Below, piece after piece: positions 35,945 through 44,360 of a DNA stretch of 64,000 bases (positions are counted from its first letter, which is position 1; every line of letters begins with the position of its first letter). The translations under genes were made by a program, and so were the position numbers. The notes beneath the pieces are model-generated. The model saw only the letters and a program-made list of their open reading frames with translations. It was not told the DNA's origin and did no database searches. Source of the DNA: Bradyrhizobium sp. NP1 (lineage in GTDB: Bacteria > Pseudomonadota > Alphaproteobacteria > Rhizobiales > Xanthobacteraceae); contig NZ_CP127385.1 of NCBI RefSeq assembly GCF_030378205.1, positions 5,620,001-5,684,000 of the forward strand, in the 5' to 3' direction.

Positions 35945-36619
35945 TCAGTTCAAATCCTTATCCATGATCGAAAATGTGTGTCGGTAGCCGTCAAGCGCGC
36001 GCAGCCAGCCCTTGCGCCCGAAGATGCGCGCGGTCTTGCAGCCTTCGTTCTTCGCGTAATTCTCGATGCCGGAGATCAGCGGCAGCCAGCGCCCCATGCC
36101 CTGCCCTGCGCAAGCCGTGATGACGCAGACCTTGCCGGCCTCCGTTTGCTGCAGAGAGGTCGAGGCCACAGCTTCAATCGCAAGAGCGGCCTCTTCGCCG
36201 CTCACCGCGATCCATAGCAGCGCGTGCGCCACTATTACCATTGCCATGAAGGCCAGCGGCCCCCCCCCGCCGCCACCACCCACAAGGGTCGTGGCGCCAG
36301 TTCCGCCGCCTCCAGCGCCGCCAGAAAATTTGGTCGTGCCTGTGCTGGCAGCGGCGGTGCCGCCGCTGCCGCCTGACGCAGAACCAGTAGGCGCGCTGCC
36401 ACCACCAGCGGCCAGCACCGCACCAGAATTCCAACTGGTATTGCTTTCCTGGGCTGCGCTGACACTGGCGCCGACGAGCGCCAGCAGCAATATGGCCGCA
36501 GCGAAACGTGCGTCGCCTGAATACGGAGCGACTACTCTTGCAAACCTGCGACCAGACACGTCAAAGCTCCACCAGCTCCTAACAGCCAGCAGCCAGCGGT
36601 CGGCGAAGAAGAACGTCAC
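35945..36619 (-). CDS. Phage GNAT-like protein with an unusual Gly-rich N-terminal extension
   Basis: The C-terminal 75 residues (EAGKVCVITACAGQGMGRWL, then ISGIENYAKNEGCKTARIFG and RKGWLRALDGYR) resemble the small acyltransferase-like protein found in phage structural modules. It is preceded by a hydrophobic segment and a very Gly/Ser/Ala-rich stretch containing a run of seven Gly (about residues 75-120), which is abnormal for this family. The GTG at 36619 lies 48 bases from the -10 of LexA-box promoter 3. The N-terminus may be a later fusion. Confidence 0.5.
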   Translation of the reverse strand: MTFFFADRWLLAVRSWWSFDVSGRRFARVVAPYSGDARFAAAILLLALVGASVSAAQESNTSWNSGAVLAAGGGSAPTGSASGGSGGTAAASTGTTKFSGGAGGGGTGATTLVGGGGGGGPLAFMAMVIVAHALLWIAVSGEEAALAIEAVASTSLQQTEAGKVCVITACAGQGMGRWLPLISGIENYAKNEGCKTARIFGRKGWLRALDGYRHTFSIMDKDLN

Positions 36620-36666
36620 GGCCGATAGTGCCGCCTCCGCCGAGAAAGGCCGCTCGCGCTATGGTT

Positions 36667-36695
36667 GCCATAGAACATATCATGAACAATGTCAA
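36667..36695 (-). promoter_or_regulatory. LexA-box promoter 3
   Basis: Leftward TTGACA (36695-36690), GTTC-N7-GTTC (36687-36673), -10 TATGGC, 17-base spacing. The -35 overlaps the stop codon of the broken gene at 36692-37345. It is nearly identical over about 60 bases to promoter 4. Confidence 0.72.
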
Positions 36696-37345
36696 AGGTC
36701 CGCGTTGCCGCAGACGTCGCGCCAGGCGTAGAGTGGATAAAGCATCCAATGCTGTCGGCGCGTGAGGTCGTTCCCTCCCAGCAGAAATCTCCGAAGACTT
36801 TTGATCGTGGCCATCGGATGTCTCTTTCGACGGATATTTCTATGGGGCGAATTTCTCGGTCGCCCCGAACGAACAGCGGCAACCTCGGAACGAAATCGGG
36901 CGTTGGCTCGCAGCCGGCAACATGAAGATGCGTCATTTTGGCTTGTTGCGGTGTCAAACGGTCGAAATGCTGATGCCAATACGACCAGTTGCGCCATTCC
37001 GGCGCGCCCCCAGTATCGACAAGAAGCAGCCCATGGAAGGTCCATTGCATCGAACCTATAGAGCCGCCGCCGTCAAAGTCCGGTGCCTGCATGGCAAAGC
37101 CGTTCAATTGCAGCAACGAAGTGACCAGCAAGTATGCAGGAAGCGTTCACCCGCGACGGCCACGCAATCCGGCTGTCCGCCCGTAAAGTACTGAGCCTGC
37201 GCGGCGATCAGACCGATCTGCGCGAACGGCCAGGCCAGCAAAACGCCGACAACGATTCAAGACAGTTTTCGTTCGACGCCGCATCAACGCCGGACATAAC
37301 GGCGATCCCTGCGCTCTGCTCGAAGTCATCGTCCTCGACATGACC
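36692..37345 (-). pseudogene. Membrane protein gene with several frameshifts
   Basis: Three leftward frames hold pieces of one protein: a hydrophobic segment GVLLAWPFAQIGLIAAQAQ (about 37.2 kb), then TSLLQLNGFAMQAPDFDGGG with a WTFHGLLLVDTGGAPEWRNW region (about 37.0 kb), then GGNDLTRRQHWMLYPLYAW ending in RDVCGNADL at 36692. At least two frame changes separate them, so the gene is dead or badly sequenced. A fragment of its last codons recurs at 38.94 kb next to promoter 4, showing that the end of this gene and the promoter were copied together. Confidence 0.55.
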
Positions 37346-37359
37346 AATAACGATAGTGA

Positions 37360-38181
37360 TCAGTACCGTACGACGCGCGAGCTGAGATATCGGATTGGCG
37401 CCTTCGACTGCGGCGGCCAGGTTGGCGGCGTAGGCTCGTCCGAATTGACGCCCGCGAGCGAGCCGGCAAAAGATGCGGTGCCATTGCCGTCACCGATCTG
37501 GTCCGCAGCAGGTTGTTGTCCGCTGCCGTAACCATCGTCAATGAACGGCGCAGGTGGCCTGCGGGCAGCGAGGCCAGCGGCAAAGCCTTGTGCGATATTC
37601 GCGTGATTCTGCCTGGACAACCAATAAGGCCCGCCAACGTCGATGTTTGGATCGCCGCGCAGGTAGTGAAACAGGTTGGCCGCCCCGCCGCCCACTTCTG
37701 ACAGCGCCATCGGAATTGGCGTCAAACCCGTCACATACCCCAAATGGTTCGAAGCGCTCCCGACGAACGCTGGAACGACGGAGCCCTTCGGTACTCCCCA
37801 TTGAGGATGCCGCTGCAAGTCCTGCGGCCCACCTTGTGCAAAGGCGTCGGCCATACTCATCAGCGCCTGGTTGGGTCCATGAGTCCCGGTCTCGTCACCC
37901 GGATACACCCCGTACCAAGTATCGCTGACCTTAGCCGCAAAATTCCTAGCCTGCTCCTCCGTGTAGTTAGCAGGAACGACTAGATAATTGTTCGGATTTG
38001 CGGCTTTCCCGTCCGTCTTGTTGTTACCCAAGCCGTCGGAATAGAGGTAGGCCTGCTGCGAACCGCCCGGCGTCGGGTCGGTCACGTACATGCCTTCGCG
38101 CATGAGAAACCTAGCAGGAACATAGCCGGTGAATTGGCCATTTCCGTTTATCGCGCCAACATAAAACACATCGTCTGACAT
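37360..38181 (-). CDS. RxLxxRI-tailed effector-like protein, unknown N-terminal domain
   Basis: A 273-residue protein from the ATG at 38181 (GGAG ten bases upstream; an ATG at 38202 is also possible). The N-terminal about 200 residues look globular (DVFYVGAINGNGQFTGYVPA, NYLVVPANYTEEQARNFAAK) and match no domain I know. A Pro-rich linker follows, then the tail KAPIRYLSSRVVRY. It lies 14 bases or so after a multi-pass membrane protein and under LexA-box promoter 4, so the pair may be effector and membrane immunity protein. Confidence 0.6.
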   Translation of the reverse strand: MSDDVFYVGAINGNGQFTGYVPARFLMREGMYVTDPTPGGSQQAYLYSDGLGNNKTDGKAANPNNYLVVPANYTEEQARNFAAKVSDTWYGVYPGDETGTHGPNQALMSMADAFAQGGPQDLQRHPQWGVPKGSVVPAFVGSASNHLGYVTGLTPIPMALSEVGGGAANLFHYLRGDPNIDVGGPYWLSRQNHANIAQGFAAGLAARRPPAPFIDDGYGSGQQPAADQIGDGNGTASFAGSLAGVNSDEPTPPTWPPQSKAPIRYLSSRVVRY

Positions 38182-38215
38182 TCTCGTGTTAACTCCATCC
38201 AACCGAACGGTGTAC

Positions 38216-38857
38216 TTATCGTTCGTCGTCTCCGTCGAATTCGGTAGACGAAATCAAAATCTCGAAGAAGTTTCCAAACAGATCCCGCGCGCGTCCCTCA
38301 GAATCGGCAAGCACCGTGTGCGGCGAAAAGCGTCGCATTGCCGCCTTCCATTGTGGCGTCCGTTGCGATGGTGGCAGCGCAAATTCTCCGGTTGAGTCGT
38401 AGAAGATGTTGAGCGCTGCTACACCATGGACGTCGAAGCTTTCGCATCTTCCGAGCCTTTGCGTCGTGCCGTTCTCGGCAAACTCGATCAGCCTGCATTG
38501 CGATAGATATCGCTCGATCGGCGAAACATGATGGCGGAACGCCGCGACATAGAGCCAACGGGGCGGATTGCTCGGGCCATAGATTGGCAACAACGCAGCC
38601 GCCACAAGGATTATGAGAATTGCGCACTCTTTCCACCGGCGAAAAAACAGCTCCCCGAGAAGAAGAAAGAGCAGAACGGCGAGGGCAAGAAGGTAGAGAT
38701 GCACAATTCGATCGGCGGCTCCCCTCATCGAAAATCTTAAAAGCGGCTCGCCATACCAGGATGCCAGCGCGACGATGCACAGGAGGTATTGGGCAATGGC
38801 CAAACCAACCCGCACACGAGGCGATATCAGGCCGTCATCGTTACCAAAATTGCCCAT
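38216..38857 (-). CDS. Multi-pass membrane protein, candidate immunity protein
   Basis: A 213-residue protein with three membrane segments in the first 105 residues (GLAIAQYLLCIVALASW, YLLALAVLLFLLLGELFF, CAILIILVAAALLPIYG) and a soluble C-terminal domain with Cys residues (SQCRLIEF, GRCESFDVHG). It starts about 40 bases downstream of the predicted transcription start of promoter 4 with GAGG ahead of the ATG. It precedes an effector-like gene. Confidence 0.6.
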   Translation of the reverse strand: MGNFGNDDGLISPRVRVGLAIAQYLLCIVALASWYGEPLLRFSMRGAADRIVHLYLLALAVLLFLLLGELFFRRWKECAILIILVAAALLPIYGPSNPPRWLYVAAFRHHVSPIERYLSQCRLIEFAENGTTQRLGRCESFDVHGVAALNIFYDSTGEFALPPSQRTPQWKAAMRRFSPHTVLADSEGRARDLFGNFFEILISSTEFDGDDER

Positions 38858-38904
38858 GCCAAAGCCTCAGCTGTGACACGAGCACGGCCGCTCGCGCTAT
38901 GGTT

Positions 38905-38933
38905 CCCATAGAACATATCATGAACAATGTCAA
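38905..38933 (-). promoter_or_regulatory. LexA-box promoter 4
   Basis: Leftward TTGACA (38933-38928), GTTC-N7-GTTC (38925-38911), -10 TATGGG, 17-base spacing. It is a copy of promoter 3 including part of the upstream gene end. Confidence 0.75.
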
Positions 38934-39021
38934 AGGTCCGCGTTGCCGCAGACCCGCGCCAGGCGTGGAGATGCCATCCCGATACCCGAGACGCCGAAAG
39001 AGCGACCGCAGCGTCTGGACG

Positions 39022-39204
39022 TCAGCCGCTCTTCCTCACGATCTCAAAGCCGTTGGCTTCCAGTTCCAGCATCACGGCCTTGGTGAGGTGCGCGCTTTCC
39101 TCGGGCTGGATCCAGTGGTCGCTCCAGGACGGATCGTCTTCCCTCGGATATTTGACGAAGGCGGATTGGATCGCGGCGTAGATGACATCTCTTGGATTTG
39201 ACAT
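39022..39204 (-). CDS. Small soluble protein, unknown function
   Basis: A 60-residue protein (MSNPRDVIYAAIQSAFVKYP start, then DPSWSDHWIQPEESAHLTKA and MLELEANGFEIVRKSG). It is acidic and helical, has a sensible composition, and stands alone between a terminator and promoter 4. Nothing shows a function; it may be a host-type or phage regulatory protein. Confidence 0.45.
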   Translation of the reverse strand: MSNPRDVIYAAIQSAFVKYPREDDPSWSDHWIQPEESAHLTKAVMLELEANGFEIVRKSG

Positions 39205-39321
39205 CGGCCTCCCCTGCTCTGTGTCGAGCATAGCATGGGGTACCACGGGCCGTCATCGTCACAAGGGAGCGCGCGATCGAGGGGTCGGCGAAGGCCTGTG
39301 ATGCCAGCCTTCTTCGCTCAA

Positions 39322-39360
39322 ACAAAAAGCCCGCTACCGATCTCTCGGTTGCGGGTTCTT
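39322..39360 (-). terminator. Rho-independent-type terminator after the 39554 gene
   Basis: Read leftward, GAACCCGCAACCG, loop, CGGTAGCGGGC followed by TTTTTGTTT: a stem with two mismatched or GU pairs and a T-tract. A similar terminator lies at 60842-60875, and both are followed by the same 26-base repeat. Confidence 0.65.
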
Positions 39361-39380
39361 CACGTGCGACGATGAGACAA

Positions 39381-39406
39381 TGCCGGTGATTTGCCCGACG
39401 TGTCAA
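39381..39406. repeat. 26-base repeat, copy 1
   Basis: The bases TGCCGGTGATTTGCCCGACG plus the next six are identical to 60902-60927. In both places the repeat lies about 25 bases to the right of a terminator, so terminator and repeat form a module that flanks cassette blocks. Confidence 0.7.
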
Positions 39407-39553
39407 TTGTTTTGACGAAGCAAATTCGGCGGCGCTTGAGTCCCTTCCAACACCGCGCATCGCCCGGCACGAACGGGGAATTCAGGCTTTTCGTCGGCTC
39501 AAGATCGACCGGTCACTGTGAAGCGAAAAGTCTCATGTCCCCGTTGCGACGGC

Positions 39554-39856
39554 TCACAAGATCCCGAACCGCCTCTTCCGCTCGGCCGCCAGCGCAAGCT
39601 CCTTCAATTCCGCCTGCGCCAGCTTGCCGTTGGCGACAACACTCGCAAGGTGATCGCGCACCTTGCCGACGATGTTGATGGCGAGAAACAGTTTTTCGCG
39701 CGCCGCGACGTCGTCGATCGCGGTGCCGCGCCAAGCGGAGATATAGTTTGCCTCGAGGGTCGTAAAGGCTTCGGCCAATAGTTCGCTGTCCAGCAACTCC
39801 TGCGCGCGAACGCCGCGTGTCGCCGTCCCATTGAGGCTTGCCTCGTCAGTCATCAT
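39554..39856 (-). CDS. Conserved small phage-block protein, unknown function
   Basis: A 100-residue helical protein from the paired ATGs at 39856/39853 (CGGAG upstream): MMTDEASLNG, AQELLDSELLAEAFTTLEAN, REKLFLAINIVGKVRDHL, ELALAAERKRRFGIL. It has the look of a short, conserved structural-module protein found between portal and head genes in podovirus-like prophages. It ends about 190 bases before a terminator, probably closing a transcript. Confidence 0.55.
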   Translation of the reverse strand: MMTDEASLNGTATRGVRAQELLDSELLAEAFTTLEANYISAWRGTAIDDVAAREKLFLAINIVGKVRDHLASVVANGKLAQAELKELALAAERKRRFGIL

Positions 39857-40464
39857 ATCGCTCCGTCTGTTGTCCTGCTGCGCCTTGGTAGCTTTGATTT
39901 CGTCATGTTCCGTTATCGGCGTCGCGGTCAAGCGACGTCGTGGGCACGATGGATAGTCCGGCGATGCCCGCGAGTGGATGAAGATCAACGTTTTCGCGCC
40001 ACTTCGAATACCGCAATCGGGTTGCGAAGCTGATCTGCGGCTCGGATGGCAATGGCCTTTCGATCGTCGTGCCGCCAGCGTGGCGCAACTCCCGATCATC
40101 GCGCCATCGCCGGCGCGCCAACATCAGGTTGAGGGATTCCCGTTGGCGGCTATTGTGGCGGGCTTTGCGGTTGAGTCTGCACCGGTTGAAGCGGCGTCGG
40201 CGGATCGTGCCGCGCAGCAGCACGAAATCGATTCACGCGGTCGCCTTTGCCCAAACCTTGTCGAACTCCACTTTTGATATGGTTTCTGGCTCGAACTCGA
40301 TCGCGCGTTGCGGCAGCGTCGCCAGCGCGGTTGCGGCTCTCACAGGTTGGATGGATTCTCGCTTGCTGCATTCTCATAAAAGTTCTTGAAGGCAGCAACA
40401 GATCGAGGACACGCCCTGACGAGCCGCTCGAAGTGAGACGCTGCAGGAAGCGCCTCCTTTGCGG
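39857..40464. other. About 600 bases without a supported gene
   Basis: Overlapping frames exist on both strands, but none has a good start, domain or plausible composition. Leftward fragments rich in Pro/Gln near 40150 could be an eroded cassette backbone. Confidence 0.45.
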
Positions 40465-40656
40465 CTAGTCGTCCAGTTGAGCAGCCATCTCTAGCAGTAC
40501 AGCCGCCAACTGCTTTGCCATCGTTTTCGTGAGTTCGACCGGGTCGCTCCCTTCAGCGGCTTTCAAGTAGATGCCTTCTTCCGGCTCAACCCAAACGCGG
40601 ACGTCGCCATCAAGCAATTTGAAGACAGATGGATTGTGGCTTGCTTTGTTACCCAT
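40465..40656 (-). CDS. Small soluble protein, unknown function
   Basis: A 63-residue protein with GGGAGAG before its ATG. The sequence (VFKLLDGDVRVWVEPEEGIY, ELTKTMAKQLAAVLLEMAAQ) suggests a short beta-strand part and a C-terminal helix. It follows the DUF4926-like gene on the same strand and may be part of the same cassette as a second partner protein. Confidence 0.5.
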   Translation of the reverse strand: MGNKASHNPSVFKLLDGDVRVWVEPEEGIYLKAAEGSDPVELTKTMAKQLAAVLLEMAAQLDD

Positions 40657-40789
40657 GGTTACTCTCCCTCTGTTGGAATGTGTCTGTCGCCATTCACCTC
40701 AATCCAATTTCCGCGGGAACGGAGGAAACGTCTCGAAATCCGGTTGATGGTCCGCCGACGCCGGAGAAGTCAGGCATGATGAACGACCA

Positions 40790-41029
40790 TCAGGAATTTC
40801 CCAGCCGTTTCGGGTCCGAGACATACCAATGACCGTCTCGCCAAATTAGATCCAGGTCATCGGCGTAAGCCGTGTGGACCCCCAGCGAGTCCTCTCCGTC
40901 CATGAACTCGACCTCATAGGCGGGCGGGTCGGCCGCATGCACGATCAGGACGGTTCCCGTGGTGCCCACCGGGAGCGGAATCTCCGGCGTCGTTCGTTTC
41001 AGTCTAATGACGTCATATTCCTTTAGCAT
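40790..41029 (-). CDS. DUF4926-like protein, probable immunity partner
   Basis: A 79-residue protein from the ATG at 41029, which has AAGGAG eight bases upstream. EYDVIRLKRTTPEIPLPVGT, then TGTVLIVHAADPPAYEVEF and YADDLDLIW fit DUF4926, a small beta-barrel family often encoded beside toxin-like genes. It starts five bases after the stop of the DUF6883-like toxin gene, so the two are surely co-expressed. Neutralisation of the toxin is inferred from this pairing. Confidence 0.72.
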   Translation of the reverse strand: MLKEYDVIRLKRTTPEIPLPVGTTGTVLIVHAADPPAYEVEFMDGEDSLGVHTAYADDLDLIWRDGHWYVSDPKRLGNS

Positions 41030-41033
41030 TGAT

Positions 41034-42158
41034 CTAACTCCTTGGCAGCGCTGTGACGAGTCGTGGCACGCCATCCGGCCAGATGATCCAAGTCGTGCGA
41101 ATCGGGATCGTGCGGCCGTTGGCTCCAGTCACGTTGATGATCTGATCGAATTTCGTTCCGTGTTGTGTGACATTGGTTTGGACCGCCTGAGATTCATCGA
41201 ACACCAATTGTTTTGCAAGATCTGCAGCATTTTCCCGGTTGAAGCCGAGCGCTCGTCTGAACCAATTTGCCTTTGGGCCACCATCTGAGTGATCCGGATT
41301 GAGCAGATAGCGCTCCAGCTTGTCGGCCACACTGGCGGCGCTCTGTTCGGCGACACTGCGCGCATCGTTCGCACCCGGTAAAACTCCATCCGCTACGGCG
41401 GGAACCCCGGGAGGGACTTCAGACCGTGGAATGCCTTCACCTGCAACCGTCGGCGGCTTCACCTTGCCCGCAGATGCTAACCTGGCGGCACCAAGGCCAC
41501 CCAGTACGCCGCCGAAGATCCGGAGAGGCAGCTCCAGAGACGTTCCCTCACCAAGTTGACCGCCAGCTTCGCTCCCCAAGCCCCCCAGCACAGCCGTTCC
41601 GGCTTTGACGGGCAAGCTTCCGGGCACCAGATAGGAAGCGGGGTTGCCGAGAAATTCCCCGACAGATGCACCGAATTTGCCCGGTCGGCTTTCTGGCCTG
41701 TGCAATGGTCGGGTTACATTCTTCTCAAGAATCTCCATCCCCTGCTCTGGGGTCGGCGCGTCCACGTCTTGCCCCATCTCAGCCTGCGTGGCGCGAGCCA
41801 ACGCGCTCCCCGCATTATTCAGGCCAGAGACGATTCCGCGAGGGATGGACCTGAAGAAGTCATCGGCCCCCGCCATGAGGGCATTTTGGTAAGGCTTCGC
41901 GGGCTCTGTCGTTTGCAGGCCAAGCGTCGGTGGGCTGGATTGACTTGCTCCCGTGGTCGGCTGTTGCGTCTGACCTTGCGGTTGAAATTGCGCCGGCTGA
42001 GGCGATGTCGGTGCCGTCTGTGTCGGCGCCGCTTGTGCTTGTCCTTGCACCGGCTGCGTCACGCCATCGTCGCCGAACGGATCATGCTCCACGGGGACGA
42101 GCGAGACATTTTCAAACTCCGGCTGATGATCCACCGGCACCAGCGAAAAATCAGGCAT
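41034..42158 (-). CDS. Phage-backbone protein with DUF6883-like C-terminal toxin domain
   Basis: A 374-residue protein. The N-terminus repeats a short motif (FSLVPVDHQPEF, VSLVPVEHDPFGDD), then a Gln/Pro/Thr-rich linker and a Gly/Ala-rich central region. The last about 90 residues (DKLERYLLNPDHSDGGPKAN, then QLVFDESQAVQTNV and WPDGVPRLVTALP) resemble DUF6883, a compact domain at the end of polymorphic toxins. It overlaps the portal gene end by eight bases, so it is translated with a virion gene. Confidence 0.7.
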   Translation of the reverse strand: MPDFSLVPVDHQPEFENVSLVPVEHDPFGDDGVTQPVQGQAQAAPTQTAPTSPQPAQFQPQGQTQQPTTGASQSSPPTLGLQTTEPAKPYQNALMAGADDFFRSIPRGIVSGLNNAGSALARATQAEMGQDVDAPTPEQGMEILEKNVTRPLHRPESRPGKFGASVGEFLGNPASYLVPGSLPVKAGTAVLGGLGSEAGGQLGEGTSLELPLRIFGGVLGGLGAARLASAGKVKPPTVAGEGIPRSEVPPGVPAVADGVLPGANDARSVAEQSAASVADKLERYLLNPDHSDGGPKANWFRRALGFNRENAADLAKQLVFDESQAVQTNVTQHGTKFDQIINVTGANGRTIPIRTTWIIWPDGVPRLVTALPRS

Positions 42159-43824
42159 GGTGGAGCACCAGCAGATATTTGCCGGGTCGGCTGGCGTCCG
42201 GCACGTAATGGTGGCCGTCTCTCGCCTTTCGTGCGCCCGGCGGATATGGACGCGGCGTCTTCTGCGCTTCGGTTGCGGCCTTCAGATGCGCATCAAGCAG
42301 CGCAATCTTGCCGTCGAGCCCTGCCCTGATCTTCGCAAGCTCGATCTCGGCCTGCAGCTTCACCTGCTGGTGCAGGGCATCGGCCTGCGCGCGCTCTTGC
42401 TCGAGCTGCGCTTTTTGCGCCGTTCTTGCCCGATCGATCTGCGCGCGCACCTGCACCGCCAGCAATTTGGGGTCGGGCGGCGGCGAAAGCGGCACTGGGG
42501 GCGGATGCAGCAACTGCCCGGTTTGCGGATTGATCGCGGTCGGATCATTGAAGAAGGGATCGGCGTTCTTGTGGCCCATGATCCGCGTCAGCTCGACCGC
42601 GGTGTTGTAGAGCTCGCGGTCGCTGACCATGTTGACCTTGCCGGCGGCCACCATCTGCTTCTGCACGTCGGCGATCGCCATCATCTGCGCGAACTGCTGC
42701 GCCTTGCCGCCGGAGCCGAGCGCGACATTGATCGTCATGTCGTCGCGCGTCTTCCAGTTGCGCGGGTCGACGTTGATCCACGAATTGCGCAGCCGCACGG
42801 TCTGAAGTTGCTGGCCGTGCTTGCGGATGGTGCCGTGCAGCAGCGCGAAGATGTCGCGCACGCCTTCGGCCAGGATGCGCGCGACCAGCTTGATGCGCAT
42901 TTGGGAGGCCGAAAACACCTGCGCGACCGCGGTCGCCGACTGGTTTTGCAGCGCATTGGCATCGATACCCTGGCTTTGCTTCGAAAGCCCACTGCGGCTC
43001 TCGAGCTCGGCGTCGAGATATTGCAGCATCGGATAGATCGACGTGGTGATGTCGGGCACCACCTGCCAGTTCAGCCCGCCGGCGGTCTTGGTGCGCACCA
43101 CCCCACCCGGCCGCGACACCAGAAGATCGTCGAGCGTGTTCGGCCCGGCATTCTGCTCGGCGACCTCCACGCGCGGATTGTTGTGGAGGTAGAGGTTGTC
43201 GAGCGCGCCACGCTTGAGCGCGGTCTTTTCCCGCTGCAACGGCATCACGAGATCGGCGATCGAGCGGCCGAAGAAGCGGTGCGTTATCGGCACTGGCGTC
43301 GTCGCGGCAAAGGGCATGGCGTCGAACGGCGTGATGCAATCCTTGCCGTTCTGGCGCAGGATCTCGCTTTGGTCGCCGCCGGTGATCACCTGGTAGAGGC
43401 AGGGCCGGCCGTTGCCCTCGTAATCCATCCGCACATAGTGCTCGGTGATGCGCACCAGCCGCGCGGCCGGGTTCGCCGCGTCCGAGCCAGTCGAGAAATG
43501 CTCATCCACGGTATCGCGGGCGAGCGTCTCGATCTCGGTGTTGCCGGTGTAGTCGGTCAGCGAACGGATCTGGGCGGCGTCAAAGCCCTCGTCGATCAAC
43601 TGCGCCTCGGTCTTGGTGACGACCTCATGGAAGCAGTAGTTGCAGTCGCGAATGCTGCGCGCGCCGCGCTCGACGCCGAATTCCTCCGGCGGCACGCCCA
43701 GCACGCGCGCCTGCGCGAGCTTGCGCGTGGTGACGATGGTGACGTCGTGGGTGACAGGCGGCGGCGCAAGCGGAGCCGGCGCCTGCCGGGAAAGCAGGGG
43801 GATAACCATGTTCATTGAGCTCAT
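42151..43824 (-). CDS. Phage portal protein, C-terminal portion
   Basis: A 557-residue frame covering the last three quarters of a P22-type portal (head-tail connector). Diagnostic stretches include RKLAQARVLGVPPEEFG, FGRSIADLVMPLQREKTALK, RGALDNLYLHNNPRV and the basic QRAKTAQKAQLEQER-like helical end. The first 19 residues (MSSMNMVIPLLSRQ and a Pro-rich run) look like linker. The N-terminal part lies 3.9 kb away at 47684-48271 with cassettes between, so the portal is split and one intact chain cannot be made. Confidence 0.8.
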   Translation of the reverse strand: MSSMNMVIPLLSRQAPAPLAPPPVTHDVTIVTTRKLAQARVLGVPPEEFGVERGARSIRDCNYCFHEVVTKTEAQLIDEGFDAAQIRSLTDYTGNTEIETLARDTVDEHFSTGSDAANPAARLVRITEHYVRMDYEGNGRPCLYQVITGGDQSEILRQNGKDCITPFDAMPFAATTPVPITHRFFGRSIADLVMPLQREKTALKRGALDNLYLHNNPRVEVAEQNAGPNTLDDLLVSRPGGVVRTKTAGGLNWQVVPDITTSIYPMLQYLDAELESRSGLSKQSQGIDANALQNQSATAVAQVFSASQMRIKLVARILAEGVRDIFALLHGTIRKHGQQLQTVRLRNSWINVDPRNWKTRDDMTINVALGSGGKAQQFAQMMAIADVQKQMVAAGKVNMVSDRELYNTAVELTRIMGHKNADPFFNDPTAINPQTGQLLHPPPVPLSPPPDPKLLAVQVRAQIDRARTAQKAQLEQERAQADALHQQVKLQAEIELAKIRAGLDGKIALLDAHLKAATEAQKTPRPYPPGARKARDGHHYVPDASRPGKYLLVLHHA

Positions 43825-44360
43825 TTGAAGGTGGCGGTGAGTGGTGGTCGCACAATGCGGGCCGCCCGCCGCAGCGGTCCGCCGGTCAGCAGCTACTGCT
43901 GCGGGTTGTTACGCAGATATTCCTGAATCATGCCCGGAAGGCCGCCAGCGGGTGGCGCGTCGGGATTTGCCGGATCGATCAGGCCGGCGTCGATCATCAT
44001 GCCGAGAAGCCCGCTGGGTTTTTCCTGCGAAAGAGGAGCAACCGGAGGTGCGGAAGGAAGGAACGGCACCGGTGCGGCGCCGGAATTGAACACATCAGGC
44101 GAAGGCTGACTGCTGCTCGCACTGCCGAAGGCAGACTGCGGTGAAGCTGTCGGCCATGCCGTGGCAGGCGCGTTGCCCGTGAGCACGGCGATGCGGCGCG
44201 CGAGATCGGCCATCGGGTTCGCATTGCCAGGCGGCACGAACTGCGTCGACGATTGTCCGGTCGCTAGCGGGTTGGGAGTTGACGGACTCGGATAGTCATA
44301 TTCCCAGACGTGGTTTCGGCTGGGGACACCAGCGGCAGCAGCGGAATCGCGAACAAAGAC
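43646..44360. repeat. Direct repeat R1, copy 1 (portal fragment plus effector tail)
   Basis: About 715 bases nearly identical to 45094-45811. The repeat holds the start of the portal C-part and the last about 150 codons of the effector gene to its right. Right of 44360 the two copies diverge into unrelated effector domains. Confidence 0.75.

Noticed and set aside
42157..43818. 553-codon open frame on the plus strand opposite the portal gene
   Set aside because: It is the antisense of a recognised portal frame; such long antisense frames are common in GC-rich DNA, and its product is Arg/His-rich with no domain.
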